The translations under genes were made by a program, and so were the position numbers. 64,000 bases of DNA. It comes from Lotus japonicus. Lineage: Eukaryota > Streptophyta > Magnoliopsida > Fabales > Fabaceae. Positions 23,701 through 34,753 of this stretch are shown here, piece by piece. The stretch lies in the NCBI RefSeq assembly GCF_012489685.1, contig NC_080042.1, positions 78,559,093-78,623,092 on the forward strand, written 5' to 3'. The notes under the pieces were generated by a model. It made no database searches, was not told the origin of the DNA, and saw only the letters and a program-made list of their open reading frames with translations. Position 1 is the stretch's first letter. Each line of letters starts with the position of its first letter.

Positions 23701-26700
23701 CGCCTGCCCCATAACCTTCCAATCTTACTTTCTGAGAGATCAATCACAGCAAGCTCCAAAGGATTATAGCTTGAAGGCAAATTCCTTAATGGACATTGTT
23801 TCCACTGCAACCACTTTAGTCCAGGAGGCAGACATTTGAATTGTCCTTCCAATCTGGAATAATTTATTTGAAGCAATCTCAAGGAAACCATTGGTTGAAA
23901 GTGCTTTGTCTGAAGGACAACCTCTTTTGCTTTCTCTTCTCTGTCCTGCATATACTTTTTACACTTCTCTTTGATAAATGCTGATGCAGATTTACAACTG
24001 GGCTTTTGCTGAAAGTGATCCCAAGTAATTTCATCAGCAGAGCGATTTCTAGGATTTGAGCTGTTTTTCTTCACACAATCTAGGACAATCCCTTGAGTAC
24101 TTCTAGTTCCCTACATGTATTGTTTCATTATTAAATTTCCAAGGAGCTAAATGAATAAATTTATAACTACTACTGTGATTATTTTGGAAGGATTAAGGTT
24201 CTTCAGTATTTCACAAAGCAAACTTATTCCACACAGATTGCAAGAAGTCTCCACAAAATGCTGTCCAGCTTCTTCAAATCAATAATCAGGAATGATTTTA
24301 GTATTGAATGAAATTCATGTTAATTATGTGAGTCTCATTCTATATCTGATGGGACTCATGGGAATTTCACTAGGGATAAATAGCTTAATTAAGTATAAGT
24401 ACTTAAGGTAATAAGCGCTTCTTTATAATCTTGTTGAAAAAAGATTTTAAAAAAAGTCAAAATATCTTATAGGTAAACATAAGTGCTTGTTCATACGCTA
24501 ATTTGAGAAGTTTATGAAAATAAACTCAAAATATCTTATAGGTAGTTCATAAACTACTTTTATAAACTTAACCAAACACTTTATTTATGTTATACGATAA
24601 ATTCAAATAAGTTCTTCCAAACACACCTACTCAAGATATACACACACACAAATACAGACTCACATATGATGCATCAAGCAAGAGGAAAAATCCTACATTA
24701 ATGCTTAAGTTTCTCTCATGTGAAAACTTCACATAACATTTTTTTTTATCTAATACAGGTCTCCTCCACTGGAGACATTCTTGTTCAAGCCCTAGACATC
24801 CACATCCTTGTGGGGCTAGCTCTTCATTTTCCATACAAAAGACTCGAAATTAAATATGTGAAAATTCCACATAACATTATATTTAAAAGAAATTATAATT
24901 GTCTCTACTTTCATAAATATTAAGAGAAATGCTACCAAAACACTTTTAAAGACACACTCCAACACACTCACTGTGATTAGTTTACATTTTGAAAACTCCA
25001 CACATTTTTTAGGTGGAACTCTATTGAATTTTGTGAAAGATTACCAAAAAAGAGATCAACACAAAAAATTTAGATGATAAGAAGGTATGAAATTTTATGT
25101 CTTTATGATAAGAAAAATATATTCTTATATTTCCAAGCATCTTGCTAAATAGATGGCAACAGAAATATGGTTGCAAATACAAAAGGCCAGAAACAAACAA
25201 GACACCAGAAGAAATATTAATCTGATTCAGTTTCTCTCTTGGTAGCAGCATCACAAGGGATGAATTGGGAAGGCCTCCTACAACATTTACCTTGTTACTC
25301 TTCAAAACAGTCAATATTTGATCACGGTCCCAGAGCCTGCTATGCAGACCATAATCTGTAAGGCTTTCATTCTGAACAATTTGCCTCCCCATGTCCCTAA
25401 CTTGATCATGCATCCACACAACATTACGGGTAGTGATTTTGATCAGACATTTAGCAGTAAGGACTGTTATTGCTATCTCTCCATTAAAATTGCACCCATT
25501 CAATATATCAACCACATCATCTCTTTCCATTTCCATTTGCACAAATAAACAAGCAATGTCAAGGAATATGCACTGCTCCTGTTCATCCAACGCATCATAA
25601 CTGATCTTCAACACATCCTGAACACCTGGATGAGGAATCTGCTTCAGCCTCTCCAAAGCATCTTTCCACTCCTTACTCGTCCTCTTATCAAACAGAAAAG
25701 AGCCAATAACTTCCAAAGCCAAAGGCAACCCTCCAGTTTTTTTTACAATTTGTTTTGATAGATTCGAAAAACCTTCTGCAGGCTTTTTTCTTCTCATTGC
25801 ATGGTGACAGAATAATGCTAGAGCTGCAGATAATTCCAATTCCCTCACCTCATAGAACATATCAACATAACTTTCAGGTAAAACTTGTGTATTCCTTGTT
25901 GTTATCACAACTCGGCTTCCTTTATGAAACCATTCCCTATTACCCATCAAAAAATCAAGCTGCTGTATCTCATCAACATCATCCAAGATTAGCAGAACTT
26001 TGTTTCCTTGTAATACTCTTTTGATAGCCGAAACACCATCATTAACATCATTGACTGTTCCACCAGAGGAAAGATCACCAAGAATTCTGTTTTGAAGAGA
26101 AACCAAACCACCACCATCACCATGTCTTGAAACTTCTCTGACATTTGAAATGAAGCTGCGGCGCTCAAAATGAACTACAAGGGTGTTGAAGAGGCTCTTG
26201 GCCAGAGTTGTTTTACCAACACCACCCATCCCATACAACCCCAGAACCCTCACATCATTGATTTTCACATCAAGCAACTTTTTTAACTCTTCCACTTTAT
26301 CATCAACCCCCACTGTATACTGAGCCACACTCAGTGGAGTGTTCCTCATCTGCTTCATAACTGTTTCCACCAAAACTCGAATGAGCTTATCACTGTCACT
26401 GCAAAGTAAATCAATAAACAAACCATTAATAGAAAATTAGTAAATCACACAAATCAAAACCAAAAAACAACAAACCAAATATTCCATAACATAACTCAGA
26501 AACAAAGAAAACAGAAACAATCCCAATAGTTTAATCTGAAGTACATTATACATATACACAATCACTAAAAAACACAAAGATAAATTATAAAAAACAGCAA
26601 AAGAGACATGTGCTAAAGTTAATTTAATATTATATTGAACCTTTGATAATCTATTTGAAAGAATTAAGTTTCCTGTTTCAAAAGCATAACCTAAACGAGT

Positions 26701-27265
26701 TCTGTTATGTGATCCAACCAATTATCTAGAGAAATTTAAACGAGTTCTGGTTTTTCTCTATGTAAAAGAAAAACCACCTGTTTTCTTGACAAACCCAACC
26801 AGCGATTCCACCCACTTTGGCCATGGCATCCCTCCAGAGCTGAACCTTCTCTGCCTCAAACCTCTCTGCATGGGACTTGAAAGACCCTTCAAATGGACCC
26901 TTTTGCTTTCGGACATCCGACGGGTCAACCCGGTAGAAAACGGGCAGGATTAACCTCCCACAGTCGCAAATCTTGGCCAACTCCTCCAGGCACCACCGAG
27001 AGGAGGCGTAGTCCTCCGAGAGAACGATGACAGAAGCCGCAGAGTCGTCAATGGCCTCCAGAAGGCTCGCTTTTATCTCATCGCCGCGGCCCAACCCGTC
27101 GTCGTCACGGAAGACCCGAACCCCGCGGGCGTGGAGCGCGTTGTAGAGGTCCTTCGTGAAGGTGTGGCGCGTGTCGGTTCCCCTGAAGCTCAGGAACACG
27201 TCCCAACGGAGCCTGAAAGAAGCCGGCGGTGGCGACGATGGCGTGACGTCAGTTTCCGGCGGCAT
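20779..27265 (-). CDS. TIR-NBS-LRR disease-resistance receptor, copy B (complete)
   Basis: This is an intracellular immune receptor; TIR domains of this class cleave NAD+ on activation to signal through EDS1 partners (family knowledge). Five exons on the minus strand are 27265-26778, 26398-25291, 24110-23691, 23231-21615 and 21309-20779. They sum to 4164 bp (1387 aa), all GT-AG and in phase. The TIR domain spans about 20-160 and keeps the conserved Glu95 of WCLEEL. NB-ARC has P-loop GMGGVGKTT (219-227), kinase-2 LLILDDVD (298-305), GGLPLAL and MHD (492-494). LRRs follow in exons 3-4, then a C-JID-type domain (IMPGSRIPDWFSGESV) and stop TGA 20781-20779. The start is the first in-frame ATG (MPPETDV), since upstream codons in frame lack ATG. 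All key motifs are intact, so it is probably functional. The pathogen recognised cannot be told from sequence. Confidence 0.93.
21441..21530 (-). repeat. TRIM-type LTR relic with primer-site-like end in TNL copy B intron 4
   Basis: On the minus strand CAGTCCTCACCCCTGATG and GAGTTATGCCTAATG precede TGGTATCAAAG (21555-21545 region complement, at plus 21445-21455), resembling an LTR tail followed by a tRNA-Met primer site. Copy A's intron holds the LTR part at the same place. Confidence 0.5.
24372..24632. repeat. Degenerate MITE-like sequence in TNL copy B intron 2
   Basis: ATAAGCGCTT, AAATAAGTTCTTCCAAAC and repeated ATATCTTATAGGTA motifs echo the better-preserved element at 28810-29091. Termini are not well defined. 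Confidence 0.35.
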
Positions 27266-27566
27266 TGCAATGTTTCTTTGTTTTGACTTGAGGTTCAGTT
27301 TGTCGGTCGTGGGTCCTTCAGTGCTCTGCACATGCAGACGTTGTGGTGAAGGAGAGCACAGAGAAGAAGAATAGGCTTTGACTTGAGTCTTGGGTTTTCT
27401 TTCATAATGCAAGTGTGTTTGTAACTTGTTTGTTTAGAACATTGTTGTTATGCACTAATTGACTCTCATTGCTTTTATGTTAATTTTTCTACTATCATTC
27501 ATAAACACGTAAATTCAACATATGAAGTATGAACAAATAGCCAATTCGCAAAGGCTTAGCCTATTA

Positions 27567-28499
27567 TACCATTTCCAATGCTAGTTCTTATTTCTTAGTT
27601 CTTAACACTATTTATGTGTGTTCGTATTGAAAAATGTGTTTAAGCAACTCTCAAGCAATTTTGCTCAAACCATGAGTTCTTAGTTCTTACTTCTTACCAC
27701 TATTCATTTGGTCTCACCAACCCCATTATTTATACTTTTTATTTTCATAAAATAATAAAACAAAACTCATAAAGTAATAAAGTAATTTGAATGAGAGAGA
27801 AATAATTAATATTTTAAGCTAAGAACTCAAAAAGCAAAACTCCTTATATAAGAACTGAGTTCTTATTTTTTGTTGGTGATTTTAGAATCATCAATGTATT
27901 TTAGTAGTAATGTGATCTACTATAGGCTGATGCAATTACGCGTTAGGCTCGGAATCGAGTCAGGTTAGTGCGGAGTGCACGCTCGGTGAGTCAACGCATA
28001 ATTGACTGCGAATACGAACCGGGGTCCAAGGGGCGGAGTGCGGGGCAGCGCCCCGTTCGAAATTTTTCCTGAACGGTTGTGACCCTAGTTTGAAATTGTT
28101 TGAAAAATTGTGACTTATTTTCGAACGGTTGTGATCATTCGTGCAAACACAACCTCTTATATAAGGTTACTTGCAGCCTAAGGAATCTACACAGAAAACC
28201 AGAAACAGTAATACGAAAAACAGAACATCTCTACTTTCTTTATCTGTTATCTTGTGCCAAGAAACAAATTGATTGTCAAGTATTATCCCAACAAAGATTT
28301 CGTGAACCCAGGCAATTATAGGGTCGAAATAATTTGTTCGGAAAGTGAACGCTCACGATTCTTGACTTTATCCAGGATTATCACAACCAGTTATCTAACA
28401 TTTTTAAGAACTAAGGAGTCCATGTCAGCACCTCCAATGGTAAAGTTCTTAGTTCTTAACTCCAAAATAAGAACTAAGAACCTTACATTGGAGATGCTC
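27567..28499 (-). mobile_element. Tourist-like MITE split by a solo LTR, upstream of TNL copy B
   Basis: The two outer parts (27567-27870 and 28401-28499) together match, in reverse orientation, the intact MITE at 42026-42432. Its ends are TACCATTTCCAATG (mutated) and CATTGGAGATGCTC, flanked by TTA and TTT (expected 3-bp duplication TTA/TAA). The near end lies about 300 bp upstream of the TNL start codon, in the probable promoter. Confidence 0.8.
27871..28400 (+). mobile_element. Solo LTR nested in the Tourist-like MITE
   Basis: The 530-bp unit begins TGTTGGTGAT and ends TATCTAACA, flanked by TTTTT (27866-27870 and 28401-28405). The intact MITE copy is uninterrupted at exactly this point, which defines the insertion. 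A TATA-like CTTATATAAGG lies near 28154-28164. A GC-rich block (GGGGCGGAGTGCGGGGCAGC) is typical of copia LTRs. Confidence 0.78.
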
Positions 28500-28809
28500 T
28501 TTGGATCGAGTGCACGAACGCTACTTAGATTTGGATTATAATTGTATATCAGTATAAGTTACGTTTGATTTATGAAAATTCACAATCTCGCTTTCCAAAA
28601 AATTAATCGTGAAAGAAGATTTTAACATTACACTCTTGTATGTCTGCCTCAGTCAAATTGGATAATGTACGTTATAATCAATCATTCTCTGATATTCATT
28701 CGAGGTAAAATCAATATATTCAAGGGTTGAAAATGAAATATTTGTGGTGGAGAAGATAAAGATTATCATATATTGTTGATCTATCCATAAGTTGAGCTGA
28801 CCTGACTAA

Positions 28810-29091
28810 GGCCCCGTTTGAAAAAACAGTTTAATTAAGCGCTTATGGTCATAAGCGCTTATGACATAAGCGCTTATGACATAAGCTACTTTTAAAAATT
28901 TATTGAAATAAATTAAAAATAAGCTGTATATAAGCATAAGCTGTTTTTCATAAGCTGTCATGAGTAGCTTATGAAAATAAGCTGAAAATAGCTTATGGCA
29001 GGCCATAAGCTGTTTGCATAAGCTCTCCCAAACACTGGCATAAGAGCTTATACTGTCAGATAAGCTCAAATAAGCTCTTCCAAACTGGGTC
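28810..29091. mobile_element. hAT-like MITE rich in AAGCGCTTATG repeats
   Basis: The ends GGCCCCGTTTG and CAAACTGGGTC are imperfect inverted repeats of the GGCCCCGTTTGG type seen in hAT MITEs. Internal repeats of ATAAGCGCTTATG and ATAAGCTG can form hairpins. The flanking 8-mers (CTGACTAA, TAACTCAA) match poorly, so it is an old insertion. Confidence 0.55.
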
Positions 29092-29271
29092 TAACTCAAT
29101 GGTTTAATGTATATTAAGGTCAAAAGTGAACTTAATTTACTAAGAGATTAAGCTAATTAAATTAAGATATAAAGGAACTATTTGATTGAGATTTAGTTTT
29201 AGAAGATAGTCATAATAAATGTTTTATTTAAACTCTCTTATATTTTAGCATGTAAATATAACATTTGAATA

Positions 29272-29323
29272 AAAATTAAGATCTTGTAATTTTTTTTTGG
29301 TGATTCAAAATTAAGATATTGTA
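29272..29323 (-). mobile_element. Tiny poly-T retro-insertion
   Basis: A 17-bp repeat with one mismatch (AAAATTAAGAT.TTGTA at 29272-29288 and 29307-29323) flanks ATTTTTTTTTGGTGATTC. Read on the minus strand this ends CACC-A(n), like the SINE at 32100-32240. Confidence 0.55.
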
Positions 29324-29335
29324 TAGGAGAGTTTA

Positions 29336-29398
29336 AAGTCTTTATCTTACTCTTTTCCTCCTGTAACCAAAAAAAAAAAAACAAGTCTTTATCTTACT
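29336..29398 (+). mobile_element. Tiny poly-A retro-insertion
   Basis: A perfect 16-bp repeat AAGTCTTTATCTTACT (29336-29351, 29383-29398) flanks 31 bp ending GTAACC followed by a run of A. Confidence 0.6.
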
Positions 29399-32099
29399 AA
29401 CTCTACCTTGGGACAGTTCTATCCACCCCCGGAAAATTCATCAATATTTTACCTCAGAGAAAAAGCTCCTCCAGATTGAAATTGTCTGCAAAATAAGAAA
29501 GTAAGGAGGTGTAATTTCTGAGTTAAGACTAGGATGCTTTACTTTAACTTTACTTGCTTACTTTTGAGGCAATCTCAGTGTTAAACTATAAAGGAGCTAA
29601 CCTTACCCTGGTTAATTGTTGATTAATTGGTTAACAGTTAACACAATCCTTCTTCTTTCTTTGGGTCTGGGGGACTGACTATACAGTGCATGAGATCAAA
29701 GGAAAGCTTGTCTAACAAAAATAAACTAAACTAAAAGAATAATAGTAGTAATACAACCCTATGCAATTTTTAATCAAAGGCGATTCATGTACCACATGTC
29801 TACATGATTTAGGTGACATCTTTTGTGGAGGTTCTAGACTATCACGAACTGTTGGTGTTTCATGTGTCATTTAAAATTGTGCAATTCACAAATCTTTATT
29901 GTTTTTAAATAGTGTAATACATTCAAGTATCTCAAGGGGAAGCAATACTGTTTGAGCTGACAATTCTACATTTTTTTTGCCAATTATACAGCATTAATAA
30001 ATCAAAGAAAGGCTACAGATCTTCCACATCATAGATAAATCTTGTCTTCTTTCATGGATTCGTACACTACAACTTTGTCGAGTGCTTCCCAACAGTTTGA
30101 TCTCATTAATAATTTTGTTAAGGAACTCAAATGCATGATTCTGTGTAAAGTAACCACTAGATTTTGGGTGCAAAAGCATGCATTCAGTCCTTAATCTCGC
30201 TCCATGGTCCCTTGTTCAAATATGCTTACATTGCTAAAGTAGCACTTGGGAACATCATTCTCTTACAAGCTTCTTTTTATATTCACTTACATCTACACCG
30301 TTATATTTATTCTTGAAAAATTACATCTCTGTGACTCTGTTGTATCCTTTATCTTCTTTATCTCCCCAATTAAAAAAGAGCATTGCCCAAAGTTAAAAAA
30401 AAACAAGCTTAACAAAATGCTAGATGAGACTATTGTTTACAATATATATCACTATGTGAAAGAAAACAGAAAGAATTAACTATTTTTAAGGGACCAATCA
30501 CATTAATTTGGAATTCTTTCCTTCCTTTCTTCTATCTTTTGTAAGCAGAGGATGTGATGTGCCCTTAGCAAAGTCAAATGCAGAGGATATAAAGCCCTAT
30601 AGTAGTACCTAGCTACTTCAGATTAAAAATGCAAAAAAATATAAAGATTTCTGCACAAAATAAAAGTATGAAGCTGGATACTCAAATTTGTTCCATTTAA
30701 CAAATCCAAGCATTAGAATAAAAGCAATGATTTATCACTCAGCACTGTCAATAATATGGCTATAGATGCAAAATGATTAGCTTTTTCATAACCAATCCAG
30801 AAACATAATGATAAATTTTCGCTTCCACTACTTACATATGTTTACCAACTGAGATTTGCATATAATATATTTCATATCCCTTTGCAGGATAGATTCTATT
30901 CCAAAAGAAAAGCATTGATTTGTTTTAGTTGCACGACCTCCTGCAACTGTTTAACTGATTTGATGCTAATACGGTATTGATTAGGCACATAGTAATTTAT
31001 AATGTATGAAGCTTCACATTTCATTATGATATGACTTCATGGATGGTCTTGTTATTCTTTGTTTCTTTAACATCATTTTCCATCGATCCTATTTTCCATG
31101 AGGCTTTGTAATTAGGCTACATGCTTTTTGTAAAGCCAAATTTATGTTTCAGGCATGTGTCCTACTCCTATAGCATTATAGAATATCAATTCCACGAATG
31201 TGGGTATGTATGTTTTCAACAGCAGTAGAAGTTTGAAACTTGCTTATGGTATGGATGAGATAATTTCCAAGACATTAAGTTCTATTAAATATAGCGCACA
31301 ATCACATACATTATGCTATCACGAGAAACTCACACAGATAGTAATCACATTTAATGCTACTTGCGAACATACCTGGAGCAACATAAGAGAAAATCTTGTT
31401 CGAATCAGGAATATTCATATCATAGTGGGGGACTAGCTCTCCCCTAGAGGTTTTTTTTCCATTCAAACTGATATGTACAAGTAGAATATGAAACCTTATA
31501 TTACAGGAAACCTTGCATTTAGAGGTGAATATTCATGTAGAAGAGGAGACATTAAGAGTAGCTCTGCTATATATATAGGATATACATAAACATTAAGTCA
31601 CTAGAAACTTGTACACCGAATAACTTACGTATTCATTTTCCTTTAGAGTTAGACCAATATATCATCAGTGGCTAGTTCTACTGACATTAACAGATACACT
31701 GAAAGATTCGTATAGAAGGCATAGTAAAATGTATGATTTAATCAATTGAAAAGTTTCCTTGACTTGATTGGTTTTAAATTAAAAATAACCATTTTTCCTG
31801 AATAGGAGTATAAATAGTCCCTAAGATCCCCTGATATAGAGAAAATGCTAAATGCTAATTCATAAAATAGCTACTACGTAGTAAACCTAGCATTGCCTAA
31901 CCCAAATCCTAATTCATAAACCTTTTAAAAAGAATATTTGTCAGATATTATGTGCCCATCTTCTAGATGAATTAGTAGTTATTTGTCACAAATCAATACT
32001 AACAAAAACATATGTGGAAAGAAGAAAAGCCATATAAAGTTTAGCCATCTGTTGTTAAACAGTCCAAAAAGTTCTCTCCAATGGGCAAATCAGCTTATG
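29399..32099. other. AT-rich spacer without recognisable gene
   Basis: Short open frames here lack codon structure or recognisable domains. No inverted-repeat element or tRNA was found by eye. Confidence 0.4.
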
Positions 32100-32248
32100 C
32101 AACTTGACTCAGTAGGTGTCGATCGTTGTTTCAACCCCTAGGTCGATAGTTCGATCCTTAGGAGTCGCACTCTTAGAGAGACTTTTGACCTTCACCCCAC
32201 CTTGGTCGAATTGCGAGAGTAGATTATAACACCAAAAAAAAGCTTATG
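32092..32248 (+). mobile_element. tRNA-derived SINE
   Basis: The 141-bp body (32100-32240) has an A-box-like ACTCAGTAGG, a B box AGTTCGATCC and a 3' end ATAACACC followed by eight A. An 8-bp target duplication AGCTTATG flanks it (32092-32099, 32241-32248). It is probably non-coding and transcribed by RNA polymerase III when active. Confidence 0.75.
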
Positions 32249-33039
32249 GCGGCTTGCTTATAATTAACTCTCGAACTGATTAGCTCAGTAGATGCCTCAA
32301 AATATAAATCACTGTCAAGTGTCAATATATATGTGTAATATTCCACACTCCAAACATGTGCCATAGGCAAGGCATCAATTCCTAAAGCTTCATAGAGCAA
32401 TGCATCTCACATTCTCACTGCTACGAATAACAAAGTTATCCATGTAACTTCAAGGTGAAGCCATTACAGTAAAAAGCATTGGATTCTCCAACCAAAAATG
32501 TCACTTTTGGCTTTTAATTATTGCAAGATTCATGCACAATGGATAAGACAAATTGTGCCTTATGCTTTGGCCATATAGAGTTTTAAGATGTGCCAATGTG
32601 CTTCATATATTCCCTTGATCACAACTCTCATATATGTTCATCTTTTCCTATTTAATTTTGGGTAGAGAGATTCCATAAGTTGGTACCCTTTGGGAGAGTA
32701 CAAAGGCGTATAGAATTTGCAGCCGCAGCTAAGAGTGGTTCACAAGATATATTAAAGCATAGGAACAAACTAAGAGCATTTATGGAATTAAAGATGGCAA
32801 CATACTTTGAGAAGAAATGTTCAAAGTACAGGATTGGAGAAAAAAGTGAAATAGAGGGAGAGTGAGAGAATTTGAGAGAAAGAAGACAATATTTTATTCT
32901 TTTGTGCAGGCTACTATCACCAACAGAATACCAGGGGATTTATTAAAATACTTAAACATTGTACTTGTATTGTAATGAAGATCAGATATATGTTATTATT
33001 AGCCTAATATGAAAATATTCTGTTTTATGAGAAAAAGGG

Positions 33040-33205
33040 GCAAAGGGCAAACTTGGTGCCATAAAGCCCCCGCTTAGTGGATCTGATATAGGCAACCTTA
33101 CCTTACATTTTTGCAAGAGACTGAGTCAATGACCCAAACATCTTACCGCAATACCGCCCATGGTAGCAATCTTACGGTTGCCCCAAGACCTACTGTCTCT
33201 ATTCT
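33040..33205 (-). repeat. Au-like SINE relic
   Basis: GGTGCCATAAAGCCCCCGCT, then GGCAACCTTACCTTACAT..TTTGCAAGAG, resembles the 3' part of the widespread plant Au SINE. The downstream part would be its degraded tRNA-like head. Orientation and family are from recall of the consensus. Confidence 0.4.
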
Positions 33206-33724
33206 GTTTTATGAGAAAATTAAAGAAAAATTAAAGATCAGTACACGGGATGAAAGGCACAATGAAACCATGACTTGAGTCCTAAAATTTATAACTAGTC
33301 AGTCATGGACAAGAATATTGAATGCCCGCACAATCTAACAGTATGATCTAATTTATTTCCTTTATGTTTTATGTACTGTTTTATTCTTAATTTGCTTTTT
33401 TTAGCTTTACTTTACTAGTCAAATTAGAATAGACATAGATACATTGCTTCTTTTTCAATCCCATGTTCATGTTTTAGTGTACTTTGGTGTGGCCTAACAA
33501 ACTTCAGTCCAAGACAGAGAACCAAATATTCCAATTGCAGCTTTGGTTACTAGTATTCTTCTTTTCCCTCTATTTTATTTATTCAGAATGCTTTTTTTAG
33601 TATAATATTTGAGTTAATACAAACTTTCGTTCATTTAAATGGTCATATCTAGTAAATATGCGACTTTTCAGAACACTATCTCATATCCACATGTGAACAA
33701 CATCTTATCCTAAATCAAAATTCG

Positions 33725-33826
33725 AGTATGATCTAACTTTACCCCAAAAGTTAGCTTAAGGGTGAGGATTTTCCTCTTATTCATGAAGACTTATTAGGTC
33801 ATAGCTTTAGTCAATGTGAGACTTCT
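33725..33826 (-). repeat. TRIM-type LTR relic
   Basis: The minus strand reads AAGTCTCACATTGAC, then CCTCACCCTTAAGCTAACT and TTTTGGGGTAAAGTTAG, matching the core of the TRIM at 50155-50400 and the TNL intron relics. Confidence 0.55.
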
Positions 33827-34753
33827 CAATAATTAGTACACATCTTATCATTTTAGGTGTGTAATTAACGCGCAACATCATCTATTCGATCGCACATTAT
33901 CATCGGTAGTTGAAGGAAGGATTAATTTGTGAAGATGGAAGGATGAATTAGTGAAGAAGTTAACACATTTGTGTACACAAACACTTCAAAAGATTCTAGT
34001 TGTGAGAGCTAGGCTCACCATGATGTGGATCAATGGCAGACGCAGAAATTTAAGACTAGGGGCCAAAATCAAAGGAGGGTGGGGGGCAAGATCAAAGAAG
34101 GTGATATGCCCAAAATGGTTTCTACAACTCACGTACATATGTATCACATGTAAGAAACAAAATTGGAAAGCTTAGGTGACATGACATCAGCATGTCCTGA
34201 AGTGGATGTTCCCGACTCGAATAAGATTCCAGAGGCATGAGGAGTATGACAGCAGAGGCAAGGCAACCTATTATTTTCCTTTTACACCCATGTACGTAAA
34301 GAATGAGAGGATAAGGAGTACTCTTTGGGCACACCGTAGCTGCATGAAAATACACACATCAAAGCAAAAGAATTGTGTCGTATTGGAATGGAACCTTTCT
34401 CCGTATAAAGCAAAGTGTTGCCTCCATATCACGCTCGAAACCACACCTCTCTCTCTCTCTTCTCTCTGAGTTCGAGAAAGTGCAACATAATTCCCTCCAA
34501 CCTATAAAGAAAACCAACCACACCCTTCATCCTTTGTAGTAAAAAAAATTCTTGCCTTACCTCACTCACTATCCCTTCTATACCTTCCTCTGTTTTCTCC
34601 TTTTCTCTTGTCTTCTTGCACGCCAATGTTTCCACTTCAATCATGATGCAATGATATGCTTTTCTGTTTTTCTCTTCATCTATATGTCATAGTTCGACCT
34701 ATGCCATAAAAACCTACAAAGTTATATATAACTAGGGAAAAAAAAATTCACAT
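33827..34753 (+). promoter_or_regulatory. Upstream region of the CLE gene with TATA box and CT microsatellite
   Basis: CCTATAAAGAA (TATAAAG 34503-34509) lies about 245 bp before the start codon. A (CT)n tract at 34445-34468 sits just upstream. The 5' UTR would be about 215 bp. The TATA call is from position and sequence only. Confidence 0.45.

Noticed and set aside
27266..27412. Upstream extension of the TNL copy B first exon
   Set aside because: The extra 49 codons begin at TTG, not ATG, and precede the normal TIR start; they are taken as 5' UTR.
31200..31436. 78-codon frame in spacer
   Set aside because: No family, no promoter context, and ordinary length for AT-rich chance frames.
32100..32240. 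True tRNA gene
   Set aside because: A and B boxes are present, but no cloverleaf acceptor pairing is evident; the A tail and target duplication show a SINE.
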